DNA of 64,000 nt. Source: Acidobacteriaceae bacterium. GTDB lineage: Bacteria > Acidobacteriota > Terriglobia > Bryobacterales > Bryobacteraceae. The notes under the pieces are model-generated. The model made no database searches. It was not told the DNA's origin and saw only the letters and a program-made list of their open reading frames with translations. This document shows, one piece after another, positions 17,504 to 26,417 of this stretch (position 1 is the stretch's first letter; the number at the start of each line of letters is the position of its first letter). The stretch is from the NCBI GenBank assembly GCA_019233755.1, contig JAFAMD010000019.1, positions 1-64,000 on the forward strand, given 5' to 3'. The position numbers were made by a program, and so were the translations under genes.

Positions 17504-17808
17504 CTATCTTAAGAATCAGTGCGTCGGCCCAGCCGGATCATAGCTGGCGCATTGCGACCCAAAAGATCCCACCCATTGCTCGCAACTCCGCCTCGGCCTA
17601 TGCCCCTCCGTTCGTTCTAGGTTCCATAACTGCTTGATTTTGTCGGGAATTCAGTTTTGACGACCAACCGGTTCTTGTAACGAACATCGGTAGCGTTGAA
17701 CTCGCCGGTGAAGTTTACCCGGCAAACATAAAATTGTGACAAGCTATTGAGTGCTTGGAGCTCCCGATGTGGAACAATCAGGCACTCGCTGAACGAAAGG
17801 AGAGAATG

Positions 17809-18789
17809 ATGCCGCTTCCTTCCGACGAAAAGATCGTTGCGTTGAGTGAGAAGTTGATTCAGCAATTTGACACGATCTTCGGGCTGCATCCGGGATTCAG
17901 GCCCGCGCACGCAAAAGGTCTTCTACTCACAGGGACCTTTACGCCTTCGTCCGTTGCGAGCAAGCTGACGCGCGCGCCGCATATTACGCGCGAATCCACG
18001 CCCGTCACAGTGAGATTTTCCAACTCGACGGGAATTCCCCAGATTCCGGATAACGACCCGAATGCCGATCCTCGCGGAATGGCCATCCGCTTCAACTTGG
18101 CGGAACACGTTCACACGGACATCGTGAGTCATTCGACAGACGGTTTTCCTACCAGAACCGGTGAGGAGTTCCTGGAATTTTTGCAAGCCGTTGCGGAAAG
18201 CAGTTCGTCAAAAGAATCGCCGTCGCCGGTAGAGAGTTTTTTGGGCCATCATCCGGCGGCTCTGGCGTTTGTGCAGGCGTCCAAGCCGATGCCCGCCAGC
18301 TTTGCTACAGATACATACTTCGGCGTGACCGCTATGCGTTTCATAAACAAGGAGGGGGTTAGCCGGTATGGACGCTACCGGATTGTGCCGGAAGCAGGCG
18401 TACGGCACCTCAGTGCAGACGAGGCGAAAACGAAAAGTGCCGACTTCCTCTTTGAAGAGATTCAGCAGCGCACGAAGTCTGGGCCTGTGCGGTTTCGTAT
18501 TTTGGTGCAGTTAGCGAACGAAAGGGACATCGTCAACGACGCAACGATTCACTGGCCGGAGGACCGCGAAACAGTAGAGTTGGGCACGGTCACCCTCACA
18601 AAAGTTGCGCCGGATAACGCACGCGAACAACAGAAGATCATCTTTGATCCGATTCCGCGAGTAGACGGCATCGAGGCTTCAGATGACCCGCTGCTCGAGT
18701 TGCGAGCCGCGGTGTATCTTCTGAGCGGGCGAAGACGACGGAAGGCTCCGGAGCCAGCGGGAGGCTCGCATCTTGCGGCAACGGTGTAG
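17809..18789 (+). CDS. Catalase-related heme peroxidase
   Basis: About 326 residues. Two adjacent ATGs (17806 and 17809) follow AAGGAG; 17809 gives the better 6-nt spacing. A TTG at 17755 opens the frame further but lacks a site. The sequence matches the small catalase-like peroxidase family (SrpA-like): the distal His is in HAKG at about residue 34, followed by GTFTPS, VTVRFSNSTG and DPRGMAIRFNL, the core catalase pattern. It lacks the long C-terminal flavodoxin-like part of large catalases. Heme-dependent peroxide or organic-peroxide removal in the cytoplasm is expected (no signal peptide). It is 21 nt upstream of a disulfide-reductase-type flavoprotein. Confidence 0.9.
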   Translation: MPLPSDEKIVALSEKLIQQFDTIFGLHPGFRPAHAKGLLLTGTFTPSSVASKLTRAPHITRESTPVTVRFSNSTGIPQIPDNDPNADPRGMAIRFNLAEHVHTDIVSHSTDGFPTRTGEEFLEFLQAVAESSSSKESPSPVESFLGHHPAALAFVQASKPMPASFATDTYFGVTAMRFINKEGVSRYGRYRIVPEAGVRHLSADEAKTKSADFLFEEIQQRTKSGPVRFRILVQLANERDIVNDATIHWPEDRETVELGTVTLTKVAPDNAREQQKIIFDPIPRVDGIEASDDPLLELRAAVYLLSGRRRRKAPEPAGGSHLAATV

Positions 18790-18810
18790 CGATTAAGGTC
18801 ACCGAACGGT

Positions 18811-20187
18811 ATGACTATCGAAAACTACACGAACGTCATCATCGGGAGCGGCGAGGGCGGGAAATACCTTGCCTGGCATTTGGCAACATCCGGACAGCAA
18901 ACCGTCGTGATCGACCGGCGCTGGGTTGGCGGTTCTTGCCCTAATGTGAATTGCCTTCCGAGCAAGAACGAAATCTGGAGCGCGAAAGTCGCGGATCTCG
19001 TTCATCACGCCGATAGATTTGGCAGGAACGCGAATACTGTCCCATCTGATATGGCGGCGGTTCGAAAGCGAAAACGCGAGATGGTCGACGGTCTGATTGC
19101 GATGCACTTGGACCGCTACAAAGCCAGTGGCGCCGAACTCGTCATGGGCGAAGCGAAGTTTACCGGTTCCAATACGCTCGAGGTGCGGCTGAATGACGGC
19201 GGCGCCAGGGCGCTAGCCGGCGAGCGCATATTTCTCAATCTCGGAACCCACGCCTCAATTCCACCGGTGCCCGGTCTTGCGGAGTCCCAGCCGCTAACAA
19301 ACATTGAGACGCTTGAACTCGATCGCCTACCTGAACACCTGATCGTGATTGGCGGCGGTTATGTCGGCCTCGAATTCGCTCAGGCATATCGTCGTTTCGG
19401 AAGTCGCGTGACGGTTCTGCAGCAAGCTCCGCAGCTTCTTGCCCATCAGGACCCGGATGTTGCCGCCGAACTACTCCAGATATTTGGTAGCGAGGGAATT
19501 TGCGTCATCGCCTCTGCAAAGATCGTCAGCGTACGAGGCCGTTCGGGAGAGGGTGTGAAACTCGTGGTGCAAACGTCAGACGGCGAAAAGACAATTGCGG
19601 CCAGCGACATCCTTGTGGCTACGGGGCGTACACCTAACACCGCAGGAATTGGATTGGAAATAGCTGGCGTTGAGTTAGATCAACGAGGCTATGTGAAGGT
19701 GAACGATCGCCTGGAAACGACCGCGAGGAATATCTGGGCGATCGGTGAATGCGCCGGCAGCCCGCAATTCACACACATCTCCTTCGACGATTTCCGAGTC
19801 ATTCGAGACAATCTCGCAGGCGGAAATCGCACCACCCGCGATCGTTTTGTTCCCTCTTGTCTCTTCACTGATCCTCAACTCGCACACGTCGGTCTGACAG
19901 AGACCGAAGCTAAGCGCCATGATGTCGCAGTGCGTGTCGCGAAGCTACCCATCATAGCCGTCCTCAGAACCCGAACCATCGATGAAACGCGTGGATTTAT
20001 GAAGGCGCTGATCGCGAACGATGACCGCATTCTTGGTTTTACGATGATCGGGCCTGAAGCGGGAGAAGTCATGGCCGTCGTCGAAATGGCCATGCTCGCT
20101 GGACAACCTTACACGATCCTTCGGGACGCCATTATCACGCACCCGACCATGGCGGAAGGCCTCAATGCGCTGTTTTCACGCGTTTAA
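18811..20187 (+). CDS. Mercuric reductase/dihydrolipoamide dehydrogenase-like flavoprotein
   Basis: A 458-residue class I pyridine nucleotide-disulfide oxidoreductase. The FAD loop GSGEGG is at residues 13-18. The redox-active pair Cys43/Cys48 lies in GGSCPNVNCLPSK. NAD(P) binds at VIGGGYVGLEFAQAYRRFG, and the C-terminal dimer domain has HPTMAEGL with the catalytic His-Glu. The vicinal C-terminal cysteines of true MerA and the N-terminal HMA domain are absent, so mercury reduction is unlikely; a thiol or quinone substrate is more probable. It follows the catalase-related peroxidase by 21 nt, suggesting a joint oxidative-stress role (inference). Confidence 0.9.
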   Translation: MTIENYTNVIIGSGEGGKYLAWHLATSGQQTVVIDRRWVGGSCPNVNCLPSKNEIWSAKVADLVHHADRFGRNANTVPSDMAAVRKRKREMVDGLIAMHLDRYKASGAELVMGEAKFTGSNTLEVRLNDGGARALAGERIFLNLGTHASIPPVPGLAESQPLTNIETLELDRLPEHLIVIGGGYVGLEFAQAYRRFGSRVTVLQQAPQLLAHQDPDVAAELLQIFGSEGICVIASAKIVSVRGRSGEGVKLVVQTSDGEKTIAASDILVATGRTPNTAGIGLEIAGVELDQRGYVKVNDRLETTARNIWAIGECAGSPQFTHISFDDFRVIRDNLAGGNRTTRDRFVPSCLFTDPQLAHVGLTETEAKRHDVAVRVAKLPIIAVLRTRTIDETRGFMKALIANDDRILGFTMIGPEAGEVMAVVEMAMLAGQPYTILRDAIITHPTMAEGLNALFSRV

Positions 20188-20391
20188 CCGATGGCCGCCA
20201 CCAAAAACAGTCACTGAGTCCATCCACCGAGCCGAAGCTGATGTTAAGGATGCGAAGCGCATAATAAGATCACCCGCTTTGGCCTTACAAGTTTTTTGCA
20301 CACATTCAAGCGTGTCGGCGCTCAGATCCCTTCGAGGTTGATCGGGCCTTCGCCGATATAATCGATGACCATACCGCGTGGAGAGACGAGA

Positions 20392-21549
20392 ATGAACACG
20401 AACAGGTATCACACAATCGTTTTGGGTGGCGGCATGGTGGCGGGATATGCCGCTAAAGAGTTTGTTGAGGCCGGCCTCAAAACAGAGGAGCTGGGCATCG
20501 TGTCCTCGGACAACGCTGTTCCCTACGAGCGTCCCCCGCTTTCCAAGAGCTTCCTCGCCGGGAAAGATAACGAGCAGAGCGTGCTCATCAACCCCGAAGC
20601 CTTTTATCGCGGCCACGGTATCGGCATTCACTTGAATACACAGATCGAGAGAATAGACATCCAGGGCAAGCGATTACTCAAGCGCGGCGGCGGGGAACTC
20701 TTCTTCGATAAGTTAGTAATTGCTACGGGCGCCCGTGTGCGGCTGCTTGACGTCCCTGGCGCAGATCGTGAGAATGTGCTTTATCTGCGCTCCCTGAGCG
20801 ATTCGGCGCGACTGCGGGACGCACTGAAGAGTGCCAGGAAAGCAGTAGTGCTCGGCAGCGGCTTCATAGGAATGGAGGTAGCATCCCAGAGCGCACAGCA
20901 GGGCCGCGAGACCATGATAGTATTCCCGCAGGATCGTGTGTGGAAGAACTTCTTCACACCTGAGATGTCGCGGTTTTTTGAGAAATACTACGAGGACCGC
21001 GGCGTTCGCTTTGCTCGTGGCGCGAAAGTGGAAGCGATTGGCAAAGATTACGTGTCGATATCCACCGGCACGAAACTGGAAGCGGATTTGGTCGTCGCGG
21101 GAATTGGAGTAACGCCCGTGACCGAGCTCGCCGAGACCGCGGGCTTAGAGGTGGAGAACGGGATTGTCGTGAATGAATTTCTGGTGACCAGCGCTCCCGA
21201 TGTTTACGCAGCAGGTGACGTTGCTAATTATCAGGACGTGCTTTTCGGAAAACGCCGCCGCGTCGAACACTGGGATAATGCGGTGAAGCAAGGACAGTAC
21301 CTGGCCCGACATTTATCTGGCGGTTCGGAGCCTTTCAGGAATGTGCCTTACTTCTTTTCGGACGTCTTCGACCTGTCGTACGAATTCTGGGGTGATACGG
21401 AGGGCGCGGAGCAAACCGAGTATCGAGGTGACGTGAATTCGCCGAGCTTCAGCGCATGGTGGATCAAGAAAAACAAGGTAGTCGCCGCGTTTGCCATGAA
21501 CCGGCCCGACACCGAACGCGATCAAGCGAGCCGGCTTTCATTGCAATAG
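20392..21549 (+). CDS. FAD/NAD-dependent ferredoxin- or monodehydroascorbate-reductase-like enzyme
   Basis: About 385 residues from the ATG at 20392 (MNTNRYHTIVLGGGMVAGYA), preceded by GGAGAG. It has two Rossmann domains: FAD at LGGGMVAGYAAKEF and NAD at VLGSGFIGMEVASQSAQ. The ATG-type motif FDKLVIATGARVR and the FAD-contact YAAGDVANYQD are present. The reductase C-terminal domain begins around VPYFFSDVFDLSYEFWGD, as in putidaredoxin reductase, AIF and monodehydroascorbate reductases. There is no cysteine pair, so it is not a disulfide reductase. The electron partner is unknown. It is 204 nt downstream of the MerA-like gene and probably has its own promoter. Confidence 0.9.
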   Translation: MNTNRYHTIVLGGGMVAGYAAKEFVEAGLKTEELGIVSSDNAVPYERPPLSKSFLAGKDNEQSVLINPEAFYRGHGIGIHLNTQIERIDIQGKRLLKRGGGELFFDKLVIATGARVRLLDVPGADRENVLYLRSLSDSARLRDALKSARKAVVLGSGFIGMEVASQSAQQGRETMIVFPQDRVWKNFFTPEMSRFFEKYYEDRGVRFARGAKVEAIGKDYVSISTGTKLEADLVVAGIGVTPVTELAETAGLEVENGIVVNEFLVTSAPDVYAAGDVANYQDVLFGKRRRVEHWDNAVKQGQYLARHLSGGSEPFRNVPYFFSDVFDLSYEFWGDTEGAEQTEYRGDVNSPSFSAWWIKKNKVVAAFAMNRPDTERDQASRLSLQ

Positions 21550-21570
21550 TCCTGAGCCACGAACTGTCGC

Positions 21571-23697
21571 TCATTGGCTGGTTTTCTCTCGCCATTTCTT
21601 TGCCAATTTCTCATCTGCGAGCGCCTTGATGTAAACACCTCCAACGACGGATCGCGCTTGAAAGCCTATTTGTTTCCCTGTCTTCGTGTCGTACCAGTCC
21701 GTCAACGGCACTCGCGATGGCGTCTCGTTCACGCATTTTGCAATTGGCGCCATGAGAGCATCGAATTGGTTTGCACTGTCCGCCAGCGTTGCTGTCCACA
21801 ACTGCCAGTCCAGCTTCGTGTAGTCTGCGCGATTATCCAGCGGCAACCCGTATCGATTCAGGTGCTGCAGATAAAAGGCCAGCTCCGTTTGCCTTACTCG
21901 GGCCGGGAACAGATTCAGGTGCAAAAGCTGGTCCCAAACGAGATTGTATTTTTCACTCCACGTGCCCGGCTTATCAAAAGCGAGCTTGTAGTGATCGCCA
22001 TCGATATCCATCTGCTCCCATCTGGTCGCCATATCCTTCGCTGCACTGGAATAGTCTTCCGCGACCGCGGTTTTGCCCAGGCCGCGCGCCATCTCCGCAT
22101 ATGCGGCGAGCCCTTCAACTGCCTTGATGGAAAGGTTGGCGTTATGAGCCAGGTGCCCGGCGAAGTCGTCGGTGCTGAGTTGATTTTCGGGATCTAAGCC
22201 CTTTAGGCGCAGATACTCCGCCCATTTCGACAGTTGCGGCCAATATTCCTGAGCTAAATGCCAGTTGCCCTGCGCCTGGCCCAGTGCAGCGAGCAGTATC
22301 AGCATGTTTCCGCTCTCCTCGACCGGCATCTGGTTCTCTTCCGTCCGCTCGCCGCCGCCGTACACTTGCCCATCCGCCAGCGGATACGTCCCCAGATCAT
22401 GGGGTGCAAACGGCCATTTCCAGCGCGGCGAGGCGGCATACTCCAGCACCGGTTTCAGTTGCGCTTCGAGTAAAGCCGGATTAAAAAACAGGAAGAACGG
22501 CGCGGACGGATAGAGGACATCCACGGTCGAGATACAGCCATTGCTGAAGTTCTCCTTCGGGAACAGCATCGGCGTGCCATCGAAGTCCGCGGCGAATCCA
22601 TGGGCAGCCAAGGTCTGCCGATATGCCAGTGCCGCCAACTGCGCATACTGCTTGCCGCCTGCGTGCTCAAGATCCGCGGTCAATTCTCTGTCGAATTCCC
22701 GGCCGCGTTGCTCCAGTGTGGAGTACCGCGCCTCAGCAGCTTCGAGCATTTCCTGAGGCGTCTCTCCATTCCGCTGCCAGTAAGGCCGGAGCTTCCGATT
22801 CAAGTACTCAATTTTGTATCCATCGGTGTAGGAAACCAGCACGTGGCGGGTCGCCGATTGCGATCCCTCGATGGTGATTGGAAAATCTACGGCCAGGTGT
22901 GCCGCGTTCCCCCTGCCTGGTTGTTTTGGCATCTCGAGATCATCGGAGGCAGGCAGGGTGCCTGAATTGATAAACGAGGCCATGGCATCGGCCGCGTTCG
23001 CAAGCGAGGACTGTTCCCCGTCGGGCACTGCCAGATGGAAATAGCCCCAATCGATACGCAGATTGTCGCCCGAGTGATCGAGGACGCGCTGGTCCCGCGA
23101 GCCGGCGCTGAGGACCGTGAGCCTGCCGTCACGAGCGCGGCTCCAAATAACGGGCTGCTCGGCTGTATTGACGGCGAGAATAGGGTCGATGTCGAGGCAG
23201 ATGGAAACGCTGTGCCTCTTCCCATCAGTCGGCGTTACCTCCCAGGTCAGATAGGTGACGGGTAGCGACAGAAGGTCGAAATCTTCAGGAAATGCCGGTG
23301 TGAAAAAACTGAGCACCAGCCGAACGCCCGCCTGCTCAAACGTATAAATAGTGTGCGTAGGCGCGACGGACAGCGCAACCTGCTGCATTGCCGGGACGCC
23401 CCGGCTGGGTCGTGCGCCCATGTAGCGGTAGGTTACGCCATCGATTCGCACCAGACCAGTCAATGGCTGCTCTGTCCCCGTCCAGTGCTTGGTGTTCTGA
23501 TCCGTGAGCTTGTCAGCCATCGACCAAATGCTGAAGTACGGATCATAGGTCACCAAGGGCACTGCTGGCGGGCGTTGGAGCGCACTGGCATTCTGCGCAT
23601 AGGCCACGGCGCCAAACGCGCTCAGCAGCAGGGCAGAGCAGCCCAGCGCAAGGGATTTTGTAAGTCGTTGCCGGCCGGCAAACGGATTCAATGTCAC
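21571..23697 (-). CDS. Secreted glutaminase-like (GtaA/DUF4965 family) protein
   Basis: A 708-residue exported protein with a signal peptide (about 1-35: basic start, hydrophobic LALGCSALLLSAFGAVAYA, cleavage before QN). The first half (PPAVPLVTYDPYFSIWS, DKLTDQNTKHWTGTEQPLTG) is the N-terminal beta domain of the GtaA-type glutaminase family. The second half is helical (TVDVLYPSAPFFLFFNPALL, EESGNMLILLAALGQ) and resembles an (alpha/alpha)6 toroid as in glycosidases. In fungi this family was described as glutaminase, but the bacterial members are untested and their fold would also suit a glycoside substrate. It converges with the ferredoxin-reductase-like gene. Confidence 0.85.
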   Translation of the reverse strand: MTLNPFAGRQRLTKSLALGCSALLLSAFGAVAYAQNASALQRPPAVPLVTYDPYFSIWSMADKLTDQNTKHWTGTEQPLTGLVRIDGVTYRYMGARPSRGVPAMQQVALSVAPTHTIYTFEQAGVRLVLSFFTPAFPEDFDLLSLPVTYLTWEVTPTDGKRHSVSICLDIDPILAVNTAEQPVIWSRARDGRLTVLSAGSRDQRVLDHSGDNLRIDWGYFHLAVPDGEQSSLANAADAMASFINSGTLPASDDLEMPKQPGRGNAAHLAVDFPITIEGSQSATRHVLVSYTDGYKIEYLNRKLRPYWQRNGETPQEMLEAAEARYSTLEQRGREFDRELTADLEHAGGKQYAQLAALAYRQTLAAHGFAADFDGTPMLFPKENFSNGCISTVDVLYPSAPFFLFFNPALLEAQLKPVLEYAASPRWKWPFAPHDLGTYPLADGQVYGGGERTEENQMPVEESGNMLILLAALGQAQGNWHLAQEYWPQLSKWAEYLRLKGLDPENQLSTDDFAGHLAHNANLSIKAVEGLAAYAEMARGLGKTAVAEDYSSAAKDMATRWEQMDIDGDHYKLAFDKPGTWSEKYNLVWDQLLHLNLFPARVRQTELAFYLQHLNRYGLPLDNRADYTKLDWQLWTATLADSANQFDALMAPIAKCVNETPSRVPLTDWYDTKTGKQIGFQARSVVGGVYIKALADEKLAKKWREKTSQ

Positions 23698-23792
23698 TTA
23701 TAGCTCCCACTTTGGAATCGCCGCGTTTGCGGCAGGTATGCGGATCTGGCGGTACGGTTCTTGCCCGCCGGCGGGCGGGACTCAGTCCAAAA

Positions 23793-25559
23793 CTACAGAT
23801 CAATTTCGACGTCGCTCCGAGGCCGCGAGCAGCAGATCAGCGCATTGCCTTCTGCTGGCTGCTCGAGCGGATCGGGTTGATACTCCACCGCACCGCTGAT
23901 CAGCGCACTTTCGCAAGTATGGCAGACGCCGGTTCGACATGACCACTTCACCGGAACGTCGCAGGCTTCAGCCAGTTCGAGCAGGCTCTGAAACCCCGGG
24001 CCCCAGGGGACCGAGAGACCGCTTCGGGTGAATGACACCAGAGGTCCGGGCCCGGCAGTCTCCGCGGGCTGGTGCGGAGCACGCTTGAGGGCCCCCGCTA
24101 TGCCCGGCGTCACCGATGGCTCCGGACCGAAAATCTCGGTATGGACCTGGTTTGCGGGGACGCCCCAGCCCCTTAACGCCATGGTAAAGTCGCTCAGGAA
24201 CGAAGCCGGCCCGCAGAGATAGAACTCCGCGTGTCGCGGTACACCGAGTTGTTCCATCACGGAAAGGCTCAAGTGCCCCTCAGCATCATAGTCCTCGCCG
24301 AGCCGGTCGTCGGGCTGCGGCCTGCTATACGCGATATAGGTGCGACTATGCGTGAGAGCCTTGAGAAGCCCGCGTGATTCCTGCGCGAAGGGGTGCTCAT
24401 CGCGGTTACGCGTGCCATACAGCCACCAGACCTCCCGTGGCGCGGAGGGCGCTGCTGATACCAACGCATGCAGCATTGCGAGTACGGGCGTTGCTCCGAT
24501 ACCCGCGCTCAATAGAACCACCGGGGTATCTCCAGGCCGTAGCGTGAAGCTTCCTCTGGGCGCGCTTACTTCGAGCATGTCACCGGCATGAATATGATTG
24601 TGTACGAACGTACTGGCCACGCCGTTCACTTCCTGCTTGACGCTCACACGATACTTAAATGCGCCCGGCCTGCCCGACAGCGAGTAGTTTCGTAAAATCG
24701 GCGGCGTGTCCCGGGTGGGTCGCAGTTTCAGAACGAGAAATTGGCCGGGTAGTGCTGCTGGTAGCGGTGACCGATCCGCAGCCTCAAACGACAACGAGAC
24801 CACGCTGGCACTTTCGCGATCCACCCGCGCGACCCGCAAAGACCGAAATCCTTGCCATGCGGGAGGCGGTCCGGCCGAACCAGTCAGGCCGGCGTTGCCC
24901 GTTCCCAATGCGTCTGATTTCTGATCGAGCAACGCTTGCAGGGAGCTTTTCCAGCCCGTGCTCAGCGCCGGGATTCGCAATGCACGTTCCAGTTGGTCGC
25001 GAGGATGCTGCGGTAAATAAAGCAGCGCGTCGATCTCGGCGATTGTCAGGCGCTCGGGCCCGTCCGCCATTTTGATGATTTCGTCTCCGGCCCCGACATC
25101 GCCTTCCTCCAGCACCCGGAAGTAGAAGCCCGGACGGTGGTTCGAAACCAGCAAAGCCGCCATTTGCGGCTCGTCCATTCGGATGCCGACGCGGTAACAC
25201 GTCACGCGTGGTTGCGTGACTTCGAACAGCGCGCTGCCGATTCGGTAACGGTCACCGACGCACACCTCGTTGTCCGGCAAGCCGGTGACAGTAAAGTTCT
25301 CGCCGAACTGTCCGAAGACGAAATTGTTACGGCCGAGGTGCCGTTCCCAGTGGCGGTAGGACTCCATCTGGTACACCATTACCGTCCGATGCTCGCCGCC
25401 ATGCCCGGCGAGATCTCCCTGCCCGTCGCCGTCAATATTGAGCCGGCGGACCAAACACCTGCCATGCACCGGGTTCTTCCAGATGCCGGTGTGCACTGTC
25501 TTGCCGCGCCATCGGATGTCGCGCGGCAGACCCACATTCACGGAGATCAGCCGGGGCAC
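23793..25559 (-). CDS. Fusion of YiiM-like MOSC domain with FNR and 2Fe-2S ferredoxin domains
   Basis: A 588-residue three-part redox enzyme. Residues 1-165 are a MOSC domain like YiiM; the expected molybdenum-ligand cysteine is Cys121 in TQPRVTCYRVG. Residues about 240-480 are a ferredoxin-NADP reductase module with the FAD motif RNYSLSG and the NAD site LLSAGIGATPVLAML. The last 85 residues are a plant-type 2Fe-2S ferredoxin (Cys pattern in WSCRTGVCHTC, with a final Cys in the LICCSRP tail). Electrons could therefore run from NAD(P)H through FAD and the FeS cluster to the molybdenum cofactor in one chain. Reduction of N-hydroxylated compounds is known for YiiM; for this protein it is inference. 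Confidence 0.92.
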   Translation of the reverse strand: MPRLISVNVGLPRDIRWRGKTVHTGIWKNPVHGRCLVRRLNIDGDGQGDLAGHGGEHRTVMVYQMESYRHWERHLGRNNFVFGQFGENFTVTGLPDNEVCVGDRYRIGSALFEVTQPRVTCYRVGIRMDEPQMAALLVSNHRPGFYFRVLEEGDVGAGDEIIKMADGPERLTIAEIDALLYLPQHPRDQLERALRIPALSTGWKSSLQALLDQKSDALGTGNAGLTGSAGPPPAWQGFRSLRVARVDRESASVVSLSFEAADRSPLPAALPGQFLVLKLRPTRDTPPILRNYSLSGRPGAFKYRVSVKQEVNGVASTFVHNHIHAGDMLEVSAPRGSFTLRPGDTPVVLLSAGIGATPVLAMLHALVSAAPSAPREVWWLYGTRNRDEHPFAQESRGLLKALTHSRTYIAYSRPQPDDRLGEDYDAEGHLSLSVMEQLGVPRHAEFYLCGPASFLSDFTMALRGWGVPANQVHTEIFGPEPSVTPGIAGALKRAPHQPAETAGPGPLVSFTRSGLSVPWGPGFQSLLELAEACDVPVKWSCRTGVCHTCESALISGAVEYQPDPLEQPAEGNALICCSRPRSDVEIDL

Positions 25560-25639
25560 GGAACTATCTTCTCAGGGATTCACGCTCATCATCTACGAGA
25601 GGCGGAAGTTGCGATCTGGCGGGGACTAGAAGGTGAATG

Positions 25640-25691
25640 TTTTGGACTAAGTCCTAAACCGCACGGGGGCACTATTCGCTGGACTATAGTC
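25640..25691. promoter_or_regulatory. Pair of GGACT palindromes upstream of the MOSC-fusion gene
   Basis: The first site, 25640-25658, reads TTTTGGACTAAGTCCTAAA: GGACT and AGTCC flank a central A, with outer TTT/AAA also paired. The second, 25682-25691, is the perfect palindrome GACTATAGTC within GGACTATAGTC. They lie 81-132 nt upstream of the MOSC-fusion start (25559), in the divergent region before the polysaccharide cluster. The form resembles operators of Rrf2-family regulators, but no regulator gene is in view and the match is by eye only. Confidence 0.45.
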
Positions 25692-25842
25692 GCGGCCGTC
25701 GGTGACTTGGGCCCCCAGTCAACTGCAAACTGCTGAGAATCTTACCCTGCGTCAGTTGGTTTGAGCCAGCTCCCAAGAAATGTCGACCGTTTTGGCCCCT
25801 CAGGTGCTTTGCGGTTAATCAAAGAGGAGAGAGGGAGCCCGA

Positions 25843-26382
25843 GTGATTGCACCAAATGTCGAGCTCGAACCAGGGGTGGTTATCCATCAGCCGGATCTTG
25901 TCAATCTCTATGGCTGCAAGGTTGGAAGCGGCACACGGGTCGGCCCTTTTGTCGAGATTCAGAAAAACGTTGCAGTTGGCAGGAATTGCAAGATTTCAAG
26001 TCACTCTTTTCTGTGTTCGGGCGTGACCATCGAGGATGGCGTCTTTATCGGGCATGGCGTCATGTTTATCAATGACACTTACCCGCACGCCACCAACGAG
26101 GACGGTTCTTTGCAAGGCGAGGAAGATTGGACTTGTCTTCCCACAACGATTCGACGCGATGCTTCTATCGGCAGCAATGTCACCGTTCTCGGTGGGGTAT
26201 CTATCGGAAAGAAGGCATTGATTGGTGCGGGAGCGGTGGTTACCCGCGACGTTCCGGACTACGCAATTGTAGCTGGAGTTCCCGCGCGCGTCATAGGAGA
26301 TACGCGGGCAAGGAATCATTCTCGTCCTGAGAAAGGGGTTCTAAGTGTGACCGAAGAATCCCGCGGATCTGTCTCCGCATAA
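25843..26382 (+). CDS. Hexapeptide-repeat acyltransferase (WbpD/WlbB-like)
   Basis: A 179-residue left-handed beta-helix acyltransferase starting at a GTG behind GAGAGGGAG. Hexapeptide repeats run through most of the protein (VGSGTRVGPFVEIQKNVAVG, IEDGVFIGHGVMFIND, IGSNVTVLGGVSIGKKALIG, GAGAVVTRDVPDYAIVAGVP). The likely catalytic His is in IGHGV. The closest pattern is the N-acetyltransferase that acetylates the 3-amino group of UDP-2-acetamido-3-amino-2,3-dideoxyglucuronate. This fits with the Gfo/Idh dehydrogenase and the DegT aminotransferase that follow in the same operon. It is the first gene of the amino-sugar cassette, and the next gene is 35 nt on. Confidence 0.9.
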   Translation: MIAPNVELEPGVVIHQPDLVNLYGCKVGSGTRVGPFVEIQKNVAVGRNCKISSHSFLCSGVTIEDGVFIGHGVMFINDTYPHATNEDGSLQGEEDWTCLPTTIRRDASIGSNVTVLGGVSIGKKALIGAGAVVTRDVPDYAIVAGVPARVIGDTRARNHSRPEKGVLSVTEESRGSVSA

Positions 26383-26417
26383 CTGGCTTTCTTTTTGCAG
26401 GTGATCGGAGGAAATTC

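Noticed and set aside
17227..17637. 136-codon plus-strand frame in the 17-kb gap
   Set aside because: Begins GTG without a ribosome site, has no recognised motif, and the opposite strand shows a better (kinase-like) trace.
18811..20187. Annotation as a true mercuric reductase (merA)
   Set aside because: The C-terminal vicinal cysteines and N-terminal metal-binding domain are missing and no other mer gene is present.
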